NCBI GenBank assembly: GCA_943789305.1
Contig: CALSTP010000001.1
Span: forward strand, 1,381,178-1,445,177
DNA: 64,000 bases
Direction: 5' to 3'
Origin: an uncultured Flavobacteriaceae bacterium
GTDB lineage: Bacteria; Bacteroidota; Bacteroidia; Flavobacteriales; Flavobacteriaceae
The notes under the pieces were generated by a model that did not search any database, was not told the origin of the DNA, and saw nothing but the letters and a program-made list of their open reading frames with translations. This document shows positions 19,926 through 29,844 of this stretch, one piece after another. Every line of letters starts with the position of its first letter. The first letter of the stretch is position 1. The translations under genes and the position numbers were made by a program.

Positions 19926-20699
19926 TTAATGACTCTCATTAAATTTACTCAAACGCAAAGCAGTTAATACTTTCTTTGTGTACAAAGGGAAGTCAGCGTT
20001 AAGCAACCATCCAAAGTATCCGGGTTCTTTTTCTAGAACCTCATCTATCGTTTTTCCTTTGTGTTTTCCAAATGAAAAACAGGGTTCATCTTCTTTATTC
20101 AAAACAATAAATCCTGCTACATCCAGAGATCGCTTTCGGGTAGAAAATTGACTTAAAAAATCCAAGTTATTTTCCAATTGATCATAACGTTCAATCTGAG
20201 CCAATAATACTTGATAAGTCGCATCGGTATCAGCCATTGCCGAGTGAGCATTTTTCAATTCTTTATTGCAATAAAACTTTAAAGCTGCACTCAGGGTTCG
20301 TTGTTCCATTTTGTGAAAAATAGTTTGCACATCAATGGTCTTATGATTCTTGAGGTCAAAATCTATTTCAGCACGCATAAATTCTTCAGCTATCAAAGGG
20401 ATATCGAAACGATCTGAATTGAATCCTGCCCAATCACATCCTTTCATGAAAGCATAAATTTCAACAGCTAAAGTTTTAAAATTAGGAGCATCTGCAACCT
20501 TTTCATCTGTTATTCCATGAACATCAGAAGCTGCTTTAGGGATAGGTATCTCCGGATTTACCAACCAGGTTTTTCCTTCTTTATTTCCATTGGGTAAAAG
20601 CTTAAGAACTGCGATTTCAATAATTCGATCTTTTACTACATTAACTCCAGTAGTTTCAAGGTCAAAAAAGCAAAGCGGTCGTTTAAGTTCTAATCCCAT
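19926..20699 (-). CDS. DnaQ-like 3'-5' exonuclease
   Basis: A 257-residue protein. The Exo I motif FFDLETTGVN is near residues 12-21, Exo II lies around GFNSDRFDIPLI, and Exo III is HSAMADTDAT (HxAxxD type), so this is a DEDDh exonuclease. The C-terminal extension (about 190-257) ends with FSFGKHKGKTIDEVL...GYFGWLLNADFP, a small 'exodeoxyribonuclease X-like' region found in Bacteroidota homologues. A proofreading or repair role is possible. It follows the E2 gene by 9 bases. Confidence 0.88.
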   Translation of the reverse strand: MGLELKRPLCFFDLETTGVNVVKDRIIEIAVLKLLPNGNKEGKTWLVNPEIPIPKAASDVHGITDEKVADAPNFKTLAVEIYAFMKGCDWAGFNSDRFDIPLIAEEFMRAEIDFDLKNHKTIDVQTIFHKMEQRTLSAALKFYCNKELKNAHSAMADTDATYQVLLAQIERYDQLENNLDFLSQFSTRKRSLDVAGFIVLNKEDEPCFSFGKHKGKTIDEVLEKEPGYFGWLLNADFPLYTKKVLTALRLSKFNESH

Positions 20700-20708
20700 A
20701 AAATATTT

Positions 20709-22040
20709 TTAAAAATCAATTGAAGTATCCCATTGCTCCAAAGCATCAGAAACCACTTTTACAAATTGTCCGCCCATAGCTCCGTTGATTATGCGATGGT
20801 CATAACTGTGACATAGCATCATCTTTCTTCTTATTCCTATAAAATCGCCATTTGCAGTTTCGATAACAGCTGGCATTTTTCGAATGACACCAATAGCCAA
20901 AATACCAACTTGAGGTTGATTGATAATTGGTATTCCTGTTATTGATCCGAAATTTCCAACATTAGTAACCGTGTAAGTTCCATCCTGAACTTCATCAGGT
21001 TGTAGTTTGTTTTCTCGAGCACGTTTCGAAAGTTCATTCACTGCTCGAGCCAAACCTACCAAATTGAGATGATCTGTATTTTTTATCACAGGAACAATCA
21101 AATTACCGTCTCCCAAAGCAGTTGCCATTCCAATATTTATCGCTTTCTTTTGAATAATTCTACTATCCCCATCAACCGAACTGTTGAGTAGCGGGTATTC
21201 TTTTAGTGCTTTAGCAACAGCAGAGATGAATATGGGAGTAAAAGTTAATTTTTGTTGCTCTCGTTCTTGAAATCTTTTCTTAACCCGTTCTCTCCATTCC
21301 CAAAGATCGGTAACATCTACCTCAACAAAAGATTGGACATGTGCTGAAATTTTTCGACTCATAACCATATGATCCGAAATCATCTTACCCATTCGAGTCA
21401 TTTCAATTATTTGATCTTGTCCAGAAACAATAATGGGTTGGATATCTATATGGTTTTTCGAGTAAACCTGTTGGTTTTCATTAATTTCTTTAACCTTAGT
21501 TCGCCTTTCTATATAAATTAACATATCTTTTTTGGTAACCCTTCCTTTATCTCCTGAACCTTTAATTGTTTCCAATTCTTCAATTGAGATACCCTCTTCT
21601 TTTGCAATATTTCTTACTAAAGGAGAATAAAATCGATTCGAATCATTAGATGAAATCGATGAAGCTTGAATCGTTTCTTGGATTGAGGAAACCTCAGCTT
21701 CTATAATTTCAACTGGATTTTCCTCAGGAGTACTTTCAACTTCTATAACAGGTTGAGGAATAATAAATTCTTCTTTTTCACTAGATGAATCATCATTTCC
21801 CTCGACCTCAATTACAGCAATTACGTCTCCTACCTGTGCTATTTCATTTACCTCAAATTTCTTTTCTAAGAGTACTCCTGCTACTTCGGATGGGATATCT
21901 GAATCTACTTTATCAGTGGCAACCTCCACGACTGATTCATCAATAGCTATTGGATCACCTACATCTTTGAGCCAAGCACTGAGCGTTGCCTCTACAACAC
22001 TTTCGCCCATTTTTGGTAACTTAAGTAGGTATTTACCCAT
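20709..22040 (-). CDS. Dihydrolipoamide acyltransferase, E2 component of a 2-oxo acid dehydrogenase complex
   Basis: A 443-residue protein with one lipoyl domain (VVEVATDKVDSDIPS, lysine at about 44), a peripheral-subunit-binding domain (YSPLVRNIAKEEGISIEELE with GSGDKGRVTKKD), and a C-terminal catalytic domain. The active-site motif reads SYDHRIINGAMGG: the catalytic H415 is present but the usual Asp of HxxxDG is Asn (N419). The E1 and E3 genes are not in the window, so branched-chain, pyruvate or 2-oxoglutarate specificity cannot be fixed; the DHRxxNG form resembles the branched-chain-type E2s of this phylum, as I recall them. It heads the run with the exonuclease, FAH and cinA. Confidence 0.9.
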   Translation of the reverse strand: MGKYLLKLPKMGESVVEATLSAWLKDVGDPIAIDESVVEVATDKVDSDIPSEVAGVLLEKKFEVNEIAQVGDVIAVIEVEGNDDSSSEKEEFIIPQPVIEVESTPEENPVEIIEAEVSSIQETIQASSISSNDSNRFYSPLVRNIAKEEGISIEELETIKGSGDKGRVTKKDMLIYIERRTKVKEINENQQVYSKNHIDIQPIIVSGQDQIIEMTRMGKMISDHMVMSRKISAHVQSFVEVDVTDLWEWRERVKKRFQEREQQKLTFTPIFISAVAKALKEYPLLNSSVDGDSRIIQKKAINIGMATALGDGNLIVPVIKNTDHLNLVGLARAVNELSKRARENKLQPDEVQDGTYTVTNVGNFGSITGIPIINQPQVGILAIGVIRKMPAVIETANGDFIGIRRKMMLCHSYDHRIINGAMGGQFVKVVSDALEQWDTSIDF

Positions 22041-22116
22041 AGTTTAAAGCTTTTTAAAGTGTGACAAAGGTATCAAAATTATTAGAGATTTAATTAAAAA
22101 ACAAAGTACATTGTAG

Positions 22117-22734
22117 CTAACCTTGAAGGGAATCTTCATAAGGAATTCGCTTTAAAATACTGCGGCCTAGAGTTATCTCATCAGCATATTCTAGTTCATC
22201 TCCAACAGGTATTCCACGTGCAATAGTTGATATTAAAACTTCAAAAGCCGATAATTGCTTGTGGATATAAAAAGTAGTTGTATCTCCTTCCATTGTAGCA
22301 CTTAAGGCAAATATGACTTCTTTTACTTTTCCAGATTTCACTTTTTCTACCAAAGAAGTAATGGTCAAATCTTGTGGGCCTACACCATCAATTGGTGAGA
22401 TAATTCCATTCAAGACATGGTATTTCCCCTGAAATTGATTCGTGTTTTCAATTGCCATTACATCTCTGATATCCTCAACAACACAAATCTGTTCATCAGA
22501 CCGTCTTGGATTAGAACATATTTCACAAACCTCAGTGTCTGCAATGTTGTGGCATTGTGAACAAAAAGTAATCTCAGATCTAAACACATTTAAAGCCGAT
22601 GTTATTCTTTCGGTTTGTTCTTTGGGTTGTTTTAATAAATGTAAGACCAGTCGCAACGCAGTTCTTTTGCCAACCCCAGGTAATTGTGACATTTGATCAA
22701 CGGCCTGTTCTAGTAACTTAGATGAAAATTCCAT
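22117..22734 (-). CDS. recR: Recombination protein RecR
   Basis: A 205-residue protein from the ATG at 22734; a GTG two codons upstream is open but [20 protein letters not shown] is the family start. Helix-hairpin-helix [12 protein letters not shown] is at about 18-29, and the zinc cysteines are C58, C61, C70 and C73 (FCSQC...CEIC). The Toprim domain starts at [14 protein letters not shown]. RecR works with RecO and RecF to load RecA at gaps. It is 76 bases upstream of the E2 gene and may have its own transcript. Confidence 0.95.
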   Translation of the reverse strand: MEFSSKLLEQAVDQMSQLPGVGKRTALRLVLHLLKQPKEQTERITSALNVFRSEITFCSQCHNIADTEVCEICSNPRRSDEQICVVEDIRDVMAIENTNQFQGKYHVLNGIISPIDGVGPQDLTITSLVEKVKSGKVKEVIFALSATMEGDTTTFYIHKQLSAFEVLISTIARGIPVGDELEYADEITLGRSILKRIPYEDSLQG

Positions 22735-22908
22735 TAACACAAAAATACAAAATAAACCGTCTTATTTTATTTGATAAACCCATTAAGCACCGAAGTAATC
22801 AACATAAAAAACAATTTTAATTTATTTGGAATACAATAAAACAAAAAAGATCAAAGAGTAGGGGTTGTTAAGCAATGATTATTCTTTTCTTTTATACCTT
22901 TAGCAAAT

Positions 22909-24369
22909 ATGATAACACCTGTTTTTATTCTTAGTATGATTCTTGGTTATTTTGTTGTTTTAATAACCATATCGTATTATACTAGTAGAGAAGATTCTAA
23001 TAAAGAATTTTTTACAGCCAATAGAAGCTCACCTTGGTATTTAGTTGCTTTCGGTATGGTTGGGGCTTCACTTTCTGGAGTTACTTTTATATCCGTACCT
23101 GGGTGGGTCAAAGTTTCTGAATTTAGTTACCTTCAAGTGGTCTTGGGTTACATGGTTGGTTATTTTGTTGTTGCTTATGTTTTACTTCCCGTTTATTATA
23201 AAAATCAAGTAACTTCTATCTATGAATATTTAAATAAACGACTCGGAAAAAACAGTCATCTAGCTGGTGCTTTTTTCTTCTTTATTTCGAGAGTATTGGG
23301 AGCAGCTTTTCGCTTGTTTTTAGTTGCAATTGTTTTACAACAATTTATTTTTGATTCATGGAATATACCTTTTGAAGTTACCGTTATTCTTTCTATTCTT
23401 TTGATATGGGTATACACTCAGCGCGGAGGAATTAAAACCATAGTATGGACAGACACCATTCAAACCAGCTTGATGATTTTAGCCGTCTTTTTGTCAATAA
23501 TGTACATCAATAAAGAACTCGAATGGAGTATGATTGATTTTTTAAATTCTGCAAAATTAAGAGAATACAGCGATGTATGGGTAACCGATTCTTTTTTTAT
23601 TCGTAATCATTTTTTAAAATCCTTTATCGGTGGAATGTTCATTACAATCTGTATGACGGGTTTAGATCAGGATATGATGCAGAAAAATTTAAGCTGTAGG
23701 AATTTAAAAGATGCACAAAAAAATATGATGGTTTTTAGTGTAGTCTTGGTCTTTGTAACTGGACTTTTTATGCTTTTAGGAGCATTGTTATTCATTTATG
23801 CAGAAAAAGAAGGAATAGTTCTGCCAATAATGGATGGAAAAGCTAAGTCTGATTTACTTTTCCCAGAAATTGCACTCAACGGTAACCTTGGTTTGGGAGT
23901 TGGAATCACATTTATTTTAGGGTTAATTGCTGCTGCATACAGCAGTGCAGATAGTGCACTTACTTCTTTAACTACTTCTTTTTGTGTTGATTTTCTATCC
24001 CTTGAAAAAAAAGATCAGATAACGCAAAAAAGTATTCGGAAAAAAACTCATATTGGCATGAGTATTATGCTTGTAGTGGTAGTTATCGCTTTCAAATACA
24101 TTCTAAATCAAAATGTAATTGACAGTTTGCTTACTGTTGCTGGCTATACCTACGGACCTTTATTGGGGTTATTTGCTTTTGGAATTTTCACCGACTACAC
24201 CATAAAAGACAAGTATGTTTGGATAGTCGTTTTTACATCTGTTATTTTAAGTAGTTTTCTTGGTGGAATAGATCCTTCTCTTATCGGTGGATATCAAATT
24301 GGTTATGAGTTATTACCACTCAATGGCATATTTACCTTCTTGGGATTAATACTGATTCGTAGCAAGTAA
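22909..24369 (+). CDS. Sodium:solute symporter family protein
   Basis: A 486-residue inner-membrane protein with about 13 hydrophobic segments. SSS-family features are the N-terminal [17 protein letters not shown] stretch, [21 protein letters not shown], and the [18 protein letters not shown] sodium-site helix near residues 340-360. The solute cannot be told from sequence. It is the only rightward gene between recR and the TetR group. Its 3' end overlaps the convergent CoA-binding gene by 24 bases. Confidence 0.92.
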   Translation: MITPVFILSMILGYFVVLITISYYTSREDSNKEFFTANRSSPWYLVAFGMVGASLSGVTFISVPGWVKVSEFSYLQVVLGYMVGYFVVAYVLLPVYYKNQVTSIYEYLNKRLGKNSHLAGAFFFFISRVLGAAFRLFLVAIVLQQFIFDSWNIPFEVTVILSILLIWVYTQRGGIKTIVWTDTIQTSLMILAVFLSIMYINKELEWSMIDFLNSAKLREYSDVWVTDSFFIRNHFLKSFIGGMFITICMTGLDQDMMQKNLSCRNLKDAQKNMMVFSVVLVFVTGLFMLLGALLFIYAEKEGIVLPIMDGKAKSDLLFPEIALNGNLGLGVGITFILGLIAAAYSSADSALTSLTTSFCVDFLSLEKKDQITQKSIRKKTHIGMSIMLVVVVIAFKYILNQNVIDSLLTVAGYTYGPLLGLFAFGIFTDYTIKDKYVWIVVFTSVILSSFLGGIDPSLIGGYQIGYELLPLNGIFTFLGLILIRSK

Positions 24370-24720
24370 AACTAAAGTACACGCCTGTTCGGTTTCAATC
24401 CCTGCCTCTTTTAGGAGTCTTTCGAATTTTTCGTTTTCTGTCCCAGGATTAAAAATCACCCTTCTGGGTTTTAACTTTATTAGGTAATCATAATACATTT
24501 CTTGACTAGCTGGACCCAAATACAAAGTTACTGTATCTACATTTTCCCACACTGATTGATGCGCTTTGTGTATGGGAGTATCCTCCAAAACTCCAGTACG
24601 GAATCCCATTGCAAATACAGTATGTGAAGCGGCTCTCAATTTGTAAAAAGCTTTGTTGGAATACCGCTCAGGATTCGTAGAAGCTCCAAGAATTAAAGTG
24701 GACTTATTAATTTTTTGCAT
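24346..24720 (-). CDS. CoA-binding domain protein
   Basis: A 124-residue single-domain Rossmann protein. [20 protein letters not shown] matches the CoA_binding_2 family, and [19 protein letters not shown] is the conserved C-terminal stretch. The role is unknown; a nucleotide or CoA ligand is inferred from the family. It begins 1 base after the fabH stop, so the two are cotranscribed. Confidence 0.88.
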   Translation of the reverse strand: MQKINKSTLILGASTNPERYSNKAFYKLRAASHTVFAMGFRTGVLEDTPIHKAHQSVWENVDTVTLYLGPASQEMYYDYLIKLKPRRVIFNPGTENEKFERLLKEAGIETEQACTLVLLATNQY

Positions 24721-24721
24721 C

Positions 24722-25729
24722 TTACCAAACCATCATTGAGCTTCCCCATGTAAACCCACTCCCAAAAGCTGCAAGAACAACCTTTGAACCTTCTTTAATT
24801 TTGCCTTCTTCCCAAGCCTCTGTCAAAGCAATTGGAATGGAGGCTGCAGTTGTATTACCATATCGCATAATGTTGTTGTAAACTTGATGATTTTCTAATC
24901 CGAATTTCTTTTGGATGAATTGTGAAATTCTAAGGTTTGCTTGATGGGGAACCAACATATCAATATCAGTTGCCTGCCAATTGTTTTTTTGTAATCCTTC
25001 ATTAATTACTTCAGAAAAACGAACCACAGCATGTTTAAAAACAACTTGCCCATTCATATAGGGATAATAGCTTAAATCTTCTGGATCGTTCGCATCAATT
25101 ATTTCGGGAACCCATCGCTTAGTACTGGGTCCAATCAAAGATAATTCTTCAGCATGCTCCCCCTGTGAATAAATATGGGAAGACATCAGACCTCGATCCA
25201 TATTTGTTTCTCTGGTAAGAACTGCTACACCTGCACCATCACCAAAAATAACAGACACTCCGCGACCTCTGGAAGTCATATCCAAACCACCAGAATGATT
25301 CTCAGACCCTACCACCAACACGTTCTTATACATCCCTGTTTTGATGAATTGGTCAGCAGTGGATAAAGCATATATGAAACCACTACATTGATTTCGAATA
25401 TCCATAGCAGGGCAAGCTGGGATGCCCAATAAATCTTGAAGAATCACTCCAGATCCAGGGAAATAATAATCTGGACTTAGAGTTGCAAATAGGATTAAAT
25501 CCAAATCTTCAGCTTTCATATTTGCACGTTCCAAAGCAATTTTGGTTGCTTTGAGAGCCATTGTAGCTGTACTGTTTCCATCTCCCTTTTTTATGTGGCG
25601 ACGTTCTTTTATTCCTGTTCTTTCGGTTATCCATTCATCAGAAGTATCCATAATATTGGAAAGATCCGAGTTGGTAACAATATTTTCAGGAAGGTATTTT
25701 CCTAACCCAATAATTCTTGAATTATACAT
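24722..25729 (-). CDS. fabH: 3-oxoacyl-ACP synthase III (FabH-type ketoacyl synthase)
   Basis: A 335-residue thiolase-fold enzyme that starts fatty acid synthesis by condensing an acyl-CoA with malonyl-ACP. C115 in NQCSGFIYAL is the nucleophile, and PHQANLRI and YGNTTAAS supply the His and Asn. GDGAGVAVL is present. The protein is slightly longer than E. coli FabH and carries an insertion at about 185-215, as in other Bacteroidota paralogues. Because there is no rpmF-plsX neighbourhood here, this may be a second FabH paralogue used for a special product. Confidence 0.88.
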   Translation of the reverse strand: MYNSRIIGLGKYLPENIVTNSDLSNIMDTSDEWITERTGIKERRHIKKGDGNSTATMALKATKIALERANMKAEDLDLILFATLSPDYYFPGSGVILQDLLGIPACPAMDIRNQCSGFIYALSTADQFIKTGMYKNVLVVGSENHSGGLDMTSRGRGVSVIFGDGAGVAVLTRETNMDRGLMSSHIYSQGEHAEELSLIGPSTKRWVPEIIDANDPEDLSYYPYMNGQVVFKHAVVRFSEVINEGLQKNNWQATDIDMLVPHQANLRISQFIQKKFGLENHQVYNNIMRYGNTTAASIPIALTEAWEEGKIKEGSKVVLAAFGSGFTWGSSMMVW

Positions 25730-25785
25730 AATTGTTAATCGTTGTTTTATTACAAGTAAAGAATAATAGAAGGCATAACAAAAAA

Positions 25786-27093
25786 TTATATAAACTTTTT
25801 GTAATTGTCTACTACAACATTAGATTTTAAGTCATGTAACAAATTATACAATCCAAAGAATGTTCTGTTAATGTAAAGGAAGTGTCTTGAACCACGATTT
25901 CCATTTAGTTTACGCAAGTACTCATCTTTAGAAAGTCTTTCACTCATTTGAGCGACCTTTATCCAAAAGGTATCATCAGAAAAATCAAAGGTTTCATTGT
26001 GAAATGGAAATGTCAATACTCCAAGTAACTCGTGAAACAAATCTGTTATGTATGCACTATCTTCAACAGAGTCATCGGGTCTAAGGATTTCTAGAGCTGA
26101 AATTTTATCTATGAAAAAATTACGATCCTCCATCGCCTCTTTTTGAGCCAACTCAAAATAGGGTACATAGAAATCTTCTGGAACATCTTTGATGCAACCA
26201 AAATCAATTGCTATCAAATTAGCTGAATCATCAACCAAAAAATTACCTGGATGTGGATCTGCATGAACACGTTTCAAAACATGCATTTGATACATATAGA
26301 AATCCCAAAGTGTTTGCCCTATTGAATTACTTTCTTTGGGATTATTATTTTTTGCAGTGTATTGTGCTAAATGAATTCCAGACATCCAATCCATGGTTAA
26401 AATTTTATGACAAGAAAATTCATTATAATATTTCGGAAATTTTAATTTAGGAATGTGCTTACAAGCTTCTGTAATTGCTTTGCTTTGCTCCAACTCTAAA
26501 GTGTAGTTCGTTTCCTCTAACAACTTCCCTTCAACTTCTTTAAAATATTTTTCTGAGTCTTTACCTTTCAGATTAAAAAGTCTTGTAGCAACGGGCTTTA
26601 CAAGTGTTAAATCCGAACTGATGCTATTAGCCACTCCTGGGTATTGAATTTTTACAGCAAGTGTTTTGCCATTATGAGTAGCTTTGTGGACTTGTCCAAT
26701 ACTTGCTGCATTTACAGATTCGGTTTGGAATGTATCGAAGATCGATTCTGGATAATCTCCTAAATATCTTTTGAATGTTTTTCTAACCAGCGGTCCAGAT
26801 AATGGAGGGACTGAGAATTGAGCTAGGCTAAACTTATCTACATAAGCGCGAGGCAATAGGTTTTTTTCCATGCTTAGCATCTGGGCAACTTTCAATGCAC
26901 TCCCCTTAAGGCTTTTAAGACCATCGTAAATATCAGTGGCATTGTTTTCATCAAAATTATCTTTGGCGTTTTTAGGATTTCTAATTTTATCTCCAATGTA
27001 TTTGATGTAATTCCCTCCTATCTTAACCCCGGTACTCACCAGTTTTCCTGCTCGTTCAATTTTTCCCGTTGGGATGTAATCTAAAGTTTTCAA
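25786..27093 (-). CDS. ABC1/AarF (UbiB) family protein kinase-like ATPase
   Basis: A 435-residue protein. The N-terminal KxGQ-like motif appears as LKGSALKVAQMLSME, the nucleotide-binding region includes AASIGQVHKATHNGKTLAVKIQYPG, and the catalytic segment is KRVHADPHPGNFLVDD with IDFGCIKDVP (metal-binding DFG). This is the UbiB/ADCK fold of atypical kinases, tied in other bacteria to quinone synthesis. The C-terminal ~150 residues are helical. It follows the TetR-like gene by 6 bases. Confidence 0.88.
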   Translation of the reverse strand: MKTLDYIPTGKIERAGKLVSTGVKIGGNYIKYIGDKIRNPKNAKDNFDENNATDIYDGLKSLKGSALKVAQMLSMEKNLLPRAYVDKFSLAQFSVPPLSGPLVRKTFKRYLGDYPESIFDTFQTESVNAASIGQVHKATHNGKTLAVKIQYPGVANSISSDLTLVKPVATRLFNLKGKDSEKYFKEVEGKLLEETNYTLELEQSKAITEACKHIPKLKFPKYYNEFSCHKILTMDWMSGIHLAQYTAKNNNPKESNSIGQTLWDFYMYQMHVLKRVHADPHPGNFLVDDSANLIAIDFGCIKDVPEDFYVPYFELAQKEAMEDRNFFIDKISALEILRPDDSVEDSAYITDLFHELLGVLTFPFHNETFDFSDDTFWIKVAQMSERLSKDEYLRKLNGNRGSRHFLYINRTFFGLYNLLHDLKSNVVVDNYKKFI

Positions 27094-27099
27094 TAAATT

Positions 27100-27750
27100 T
27101 TATTTAATTTTCTCTTTCCATAAAAACTTCCCAAAATCAAACAATGCCTCAAGTTGGGTATTGTCAAAAACATTGAAAGCAACATTCACTGATTTTTCAA
27201 TTGCTTCATCGGTTCTTTCAAAGCCTTCGGAAGTATCATCCAACCAGAATTTTAATAAAAACAGTAATTGAACCCAAGCTGCTTCAGAAAAAAGTACAAC
27301 AGGGTGTTGAGTTATCTTAGTTGTTTTGTCCACATTTCCCTCTTCGATTAAATCCGTAGAAAAATCTTTGAAACACTTTTTTAATTTTTTGAGCTGTCCT
27401 ATTGCAGACATAGATGAACCTAGAGAATTTAGTGCAAAAAAAACATAGCTTCTGTTGAGTAACAGGACTTCAAAAAATGTAAAATAAAAAGTTAATAAAC
27501 GATCTTTTCTACTTAGCTCATCAAACCTTTGATTTTTGTGAATCAAATCAATTGTATTTTCAAAAAAAGCTTGCCAAACCTCATGTTTTAGTGAATCTAA
27601 TGATGCGTATGTTTTATAAAATTTGGATTCTTCAATTGCGTTTATCTTACAAAATCTATAAACCGACAGAGGAAATTGTTCGTTTTCCAAAACGCTTTCC
27701 ATATAAATGGAAAGAATATCAGATATTTTTTTCTTCTTTACTGTTGCCAT
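27100..27750 (-). CDS. TetR/AcrR-like transcriptional regulator
   Basis: A 216-residue protein from the ATG at 27750 (MATVKKKKISDIL); the longer open frame upstream reads like untranslated leader. The N-terminal region (about 8-60) is a weak TetR-type helix-turn-helix, in which FPLSVYRFCKINAIEESKFY corresponds to the recognition-helix area. The rest is all-helical. Its place directly upstream of the ABC1 kinase gene in one transcript suggests it controls that operon; this is inference. A TATTTTTG sequence at 27770-27777 fits a -7 box. Confidence 0.72.
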   Translation of the reverse strand: MATVKKKKISDILSIYMESVLENEQFPLSVYRFCKINAIEESKFYKTYASLDSLKHEVWQAFFENTIDLIHKNQRFDELSRKDRLLTFYFTFFEVLLLNRSYVFFALNSLGSSMSAIGQLKKLKKCFKDFSTDLIEEGNVDKTTKITQHPVVLFSEAAWVQLLFLLKFWLDDTSEGFERTDEAIEKSVNVAFNVFDNTQLEALFDFGKFLWKEKIK

Positions 27751-27769
27751 ATCATTCTTATATTTATTA

Positions 27770-27777
27770 CAAAAATA
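27770..27777 (-). promoter_or_regulatory. -7 box candidate for the TetR-ABC1 transcript
   Basis: TATTTTTG on the minus strand matches TAnnTTTG, 19 bases before the regulator ATG. No clear -33 TTG at the right distance was found, so this is a weak call. Confidence 0.35.
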
Positions 27778-27827
27778 CAAATTGTTTATCTTTTTATGAA
27801 AAAAATTAAACAAAATAAAATGCCAAT

Positions 27828-27857
27828 TTGTCAGCGAATAAAGAATGGTATTTTTTT
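27828..27857 (+). promoter_or_regulatory. Promoter candidate for htpG
   Basis: A TTG at 27828-27830 is followed after 18 bases by TATTTTTT starting at 27849, close to the TTG-N19-TAnnTTTG pattern of this phylum. It ends 27 bases before the htpG ATG. Confidence 0.45.
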
Positions 27858-27884
27858 TGAGTTGTGATTATAAAAAATAAAACT

Positions 27885-29768
27885 ATGTCAAAAGGTAAAA
27901 TCAATGTTTCCGTAGAGAACATTTTCCCTCTTATCAAGAAATTTTTATACAGTGATCACGAGATATTTTTACGTGAGCTGATTTCAAATGCAACTGATGC
28001 TACATTAAAACTGAAGCATCTTAGCAATCTAGGTGAGTCAATTGGAGAATTAGGTGATCCAATTATTGAAATCAAACTGGATAAAGAAAATAAAACCCTT
28101 CACATCATCGACCAAGGAATAGGGATGACGTCTGAGGAAGTAAAAAAATACATCAACCAAGTTGCCTTTTCTGGTGCTGAAGAATTCCTGGAAAAATATA
28201 AGGATAGTGCTGCTGATAGTGGAATCATTGGGCATTTTGGTTTGGGCTTCTACTCTGCCTTTATGGTTGCAGAAAAGGTAGAATTAATTACCAAGTCATT
28301 TAAAGATGAACCTGCTGCTCACTGGACTTGTGACGGTTCTCCAGAATTTACTCTGGAAACTCATAACAAAACAGAACGAGGTACAGAAATCATTCTTCAC
28401 ATCGTGGATGATTCTGTTGAATTTTTAGAGAATGCAAAAATCACTGAGCTACTAAACAAGTACAATAAGTTCATGCCGGTAGCTATTAAGTTTGGAACCA
28501 AGGAAGAAACTCTTCCTATTCCAGAAGGAGCTGCAGAAGGAACTGAAGCAGATAAAGTAACCGTTGATAATATTGTAAATAACCCAAATCCAGCCTGGAC
28601 ACAACAACCGGCTGATTTGAAAGAAGAAGATTATAAGTCTTTTTATAGAGAGCTTTACCCAACACAATTCGAAGAGCCATTGTTCAACATTCATTTGAAT
28701 GTAGACTATCCTTTCAACCTGACTGGGATTCTTTACTTTCCAAAACTAAGCAATGACCTTAATATTCAAAAAGATAAGATTCAACTCTACCAAAACCAGG
28801 TTTTTGTAACGGATAATGTTGAAGGGATTGTCCCTGAATTTTTAACTATGCTTCGAGGGGTTATTGATTCTCCAGACATTCCACTAAACGTATCCCGAAG
28901 TTACTTACAAGCCGATGGTGCAGTCAAAAAAATAAGTAACTACATTACACGAAAAGTAGCCGATAAATTGACTAGCCTTTTCAAAAAAGACCGTGCAGCT
29001 TTTGAACAAAAGTGGAACGATATCAAGGTAGTTATTGAATATGGTATGCTTTCAGAAGATAAGTTCTTCGAAAAGTCTGACAAATTTGCACTCTACCCTA
29101 CAGTTAATGGAACTTACTTCACTTTTGAAGAATTAAAAGAGGCTACTAAAGATTTGCAAACCGATAAGGACGAAAAACTTATTGTTCTTTATGCCTCAAA
29201 CAAAGATGAACAGCATTCCTACATCGAAGCTGCCAAAGAAAAAGGATATCAGGTTTTACTTTTAGATTCTCCTATTGTACCTCATCTTATTCAAAAACTA
29301 GAGAGTACTCACGAAAAAATTTCTTTTGCTCGTGTAGACGGAGATGCAATTGACAACTTGATCAAAAAAGATGAAGTAACCGTTTCTAAGCTTTCGGATG
29401 AAGATAAAGAAGCACTTACTCCCCTGATTGAAGAAGTAATACCTAAAGAGAAATACACCATTCAACTAGAAGCATTGAGTAGTTCACAACTACCATTTGT
29501 CTTGACACAACCTGAATTTATGCGTCGTATGAAAGAAATGCAACAAACCGGTGGTGGTGGAGGTATGTTTGGAAATTTCCCTGAAATGTACACTTTAGTA
29601 GTAAACACCAATCATCCATTAGTTAGTCAAATCTTGAGTACCAAGACCAAAAAGAAAAGAGAACGACTAATTCAACAAACTCTTGATTTGGCTCGCTTGT
29701 CACAGAACCTTCTTAAAGGAGAAGAGCTTACCCAATTCATTGTTCGCTCGGTTGATCTGATTAAATAA
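27885..29768 (+). CDS. htpG: Molecular chaperone HtpG (Hsp90)
   Basis: A 627-residue protein from the ATG at 27885 (MSKGKINVSVENIFPLIKKF); a GTG seven codons upstream is open but unneeded. The GHKL ATPase domain has LRELISNATDA, DQGIGMT and GHFGLGFYSAFMVA. The middle domain has the catalytic-loop arginine region PLNVSRSYLQ. The C-terminal dimerisation domain ends with LARLSQNLLKGEEL. Residues 200-220 hold an acidic linker (EGAAEGTEADK). The gene stands alone with a strong terminator behind it. Confidence 0.96.
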   Translation: MSKGKINVSVENIFPLIKKFLYSDHEIFLRELISNATDATLKLKHLSNLGESIGELGDPIIEIKLDKENKTLHIIDQGIGMTSEEVKKYINQVAFSGAEEFLEKYKDSAADSGIIGHFGLGFYSAFMVAEKVELITKSFKDEPAAHWTCDGSPEFTLETHNKTERGTEIILHIVDDSVEFLENAKITELLNKYNKFMPVAIKFGTKEETLPIPEGAAEGTEADKVTVDNIVNNPNPAWTQQPADLKEEDYKSFYRELYPTQFEEPLFNIHLNVDYPFNLTGILYFPKLSNDLNIQKDKIQLYQNQVFVTDNVEGIVPEFLTMLRGVIDSPDIPLNVSRSYLQADGAVKKISNYITRKVADKLTSLFKKDRAAFEQKWNDIKVVIEYGMLSEDKFFEKSDKFALYPTVNGTYFTFEELKEATKDLQTDKDEKLIVLYASNKDEQHSYIEAAKEKGYQVLLLDSPIVPHLIQKLESTHEKISFARVDGDAIDNLIKKDEVTVSKLSDEDKEALTPLIEEVIPKEKYTIQLEALSSSQLPFVLTQPEFMRRMKEMQQTGGGGGMFGNFPEMYTLVVNTNHPLVSQILSTKTKKKRERLIQQTLDLARLSQNLLKGEELTQFIVRSVDLIK

Positions 29769-29802
29769 AAAAAGGCTGTCTCAAAGGACAGCCTTTTTTT
29801 TT
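29767..29802 (+). terminator. Rho-independent terminator of htpG
   Basis: The perfect 7-bp stem GGCTGTC/GACAGCC with a 6-base loop is preceded by A's and followed by nine T's, directly after the htpG stop. Confidence 0.93.
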
Positions 29803-29844
29803 GAATATATTTAGCTGGTTTTAGCTTAGGCATTAATATATCGC

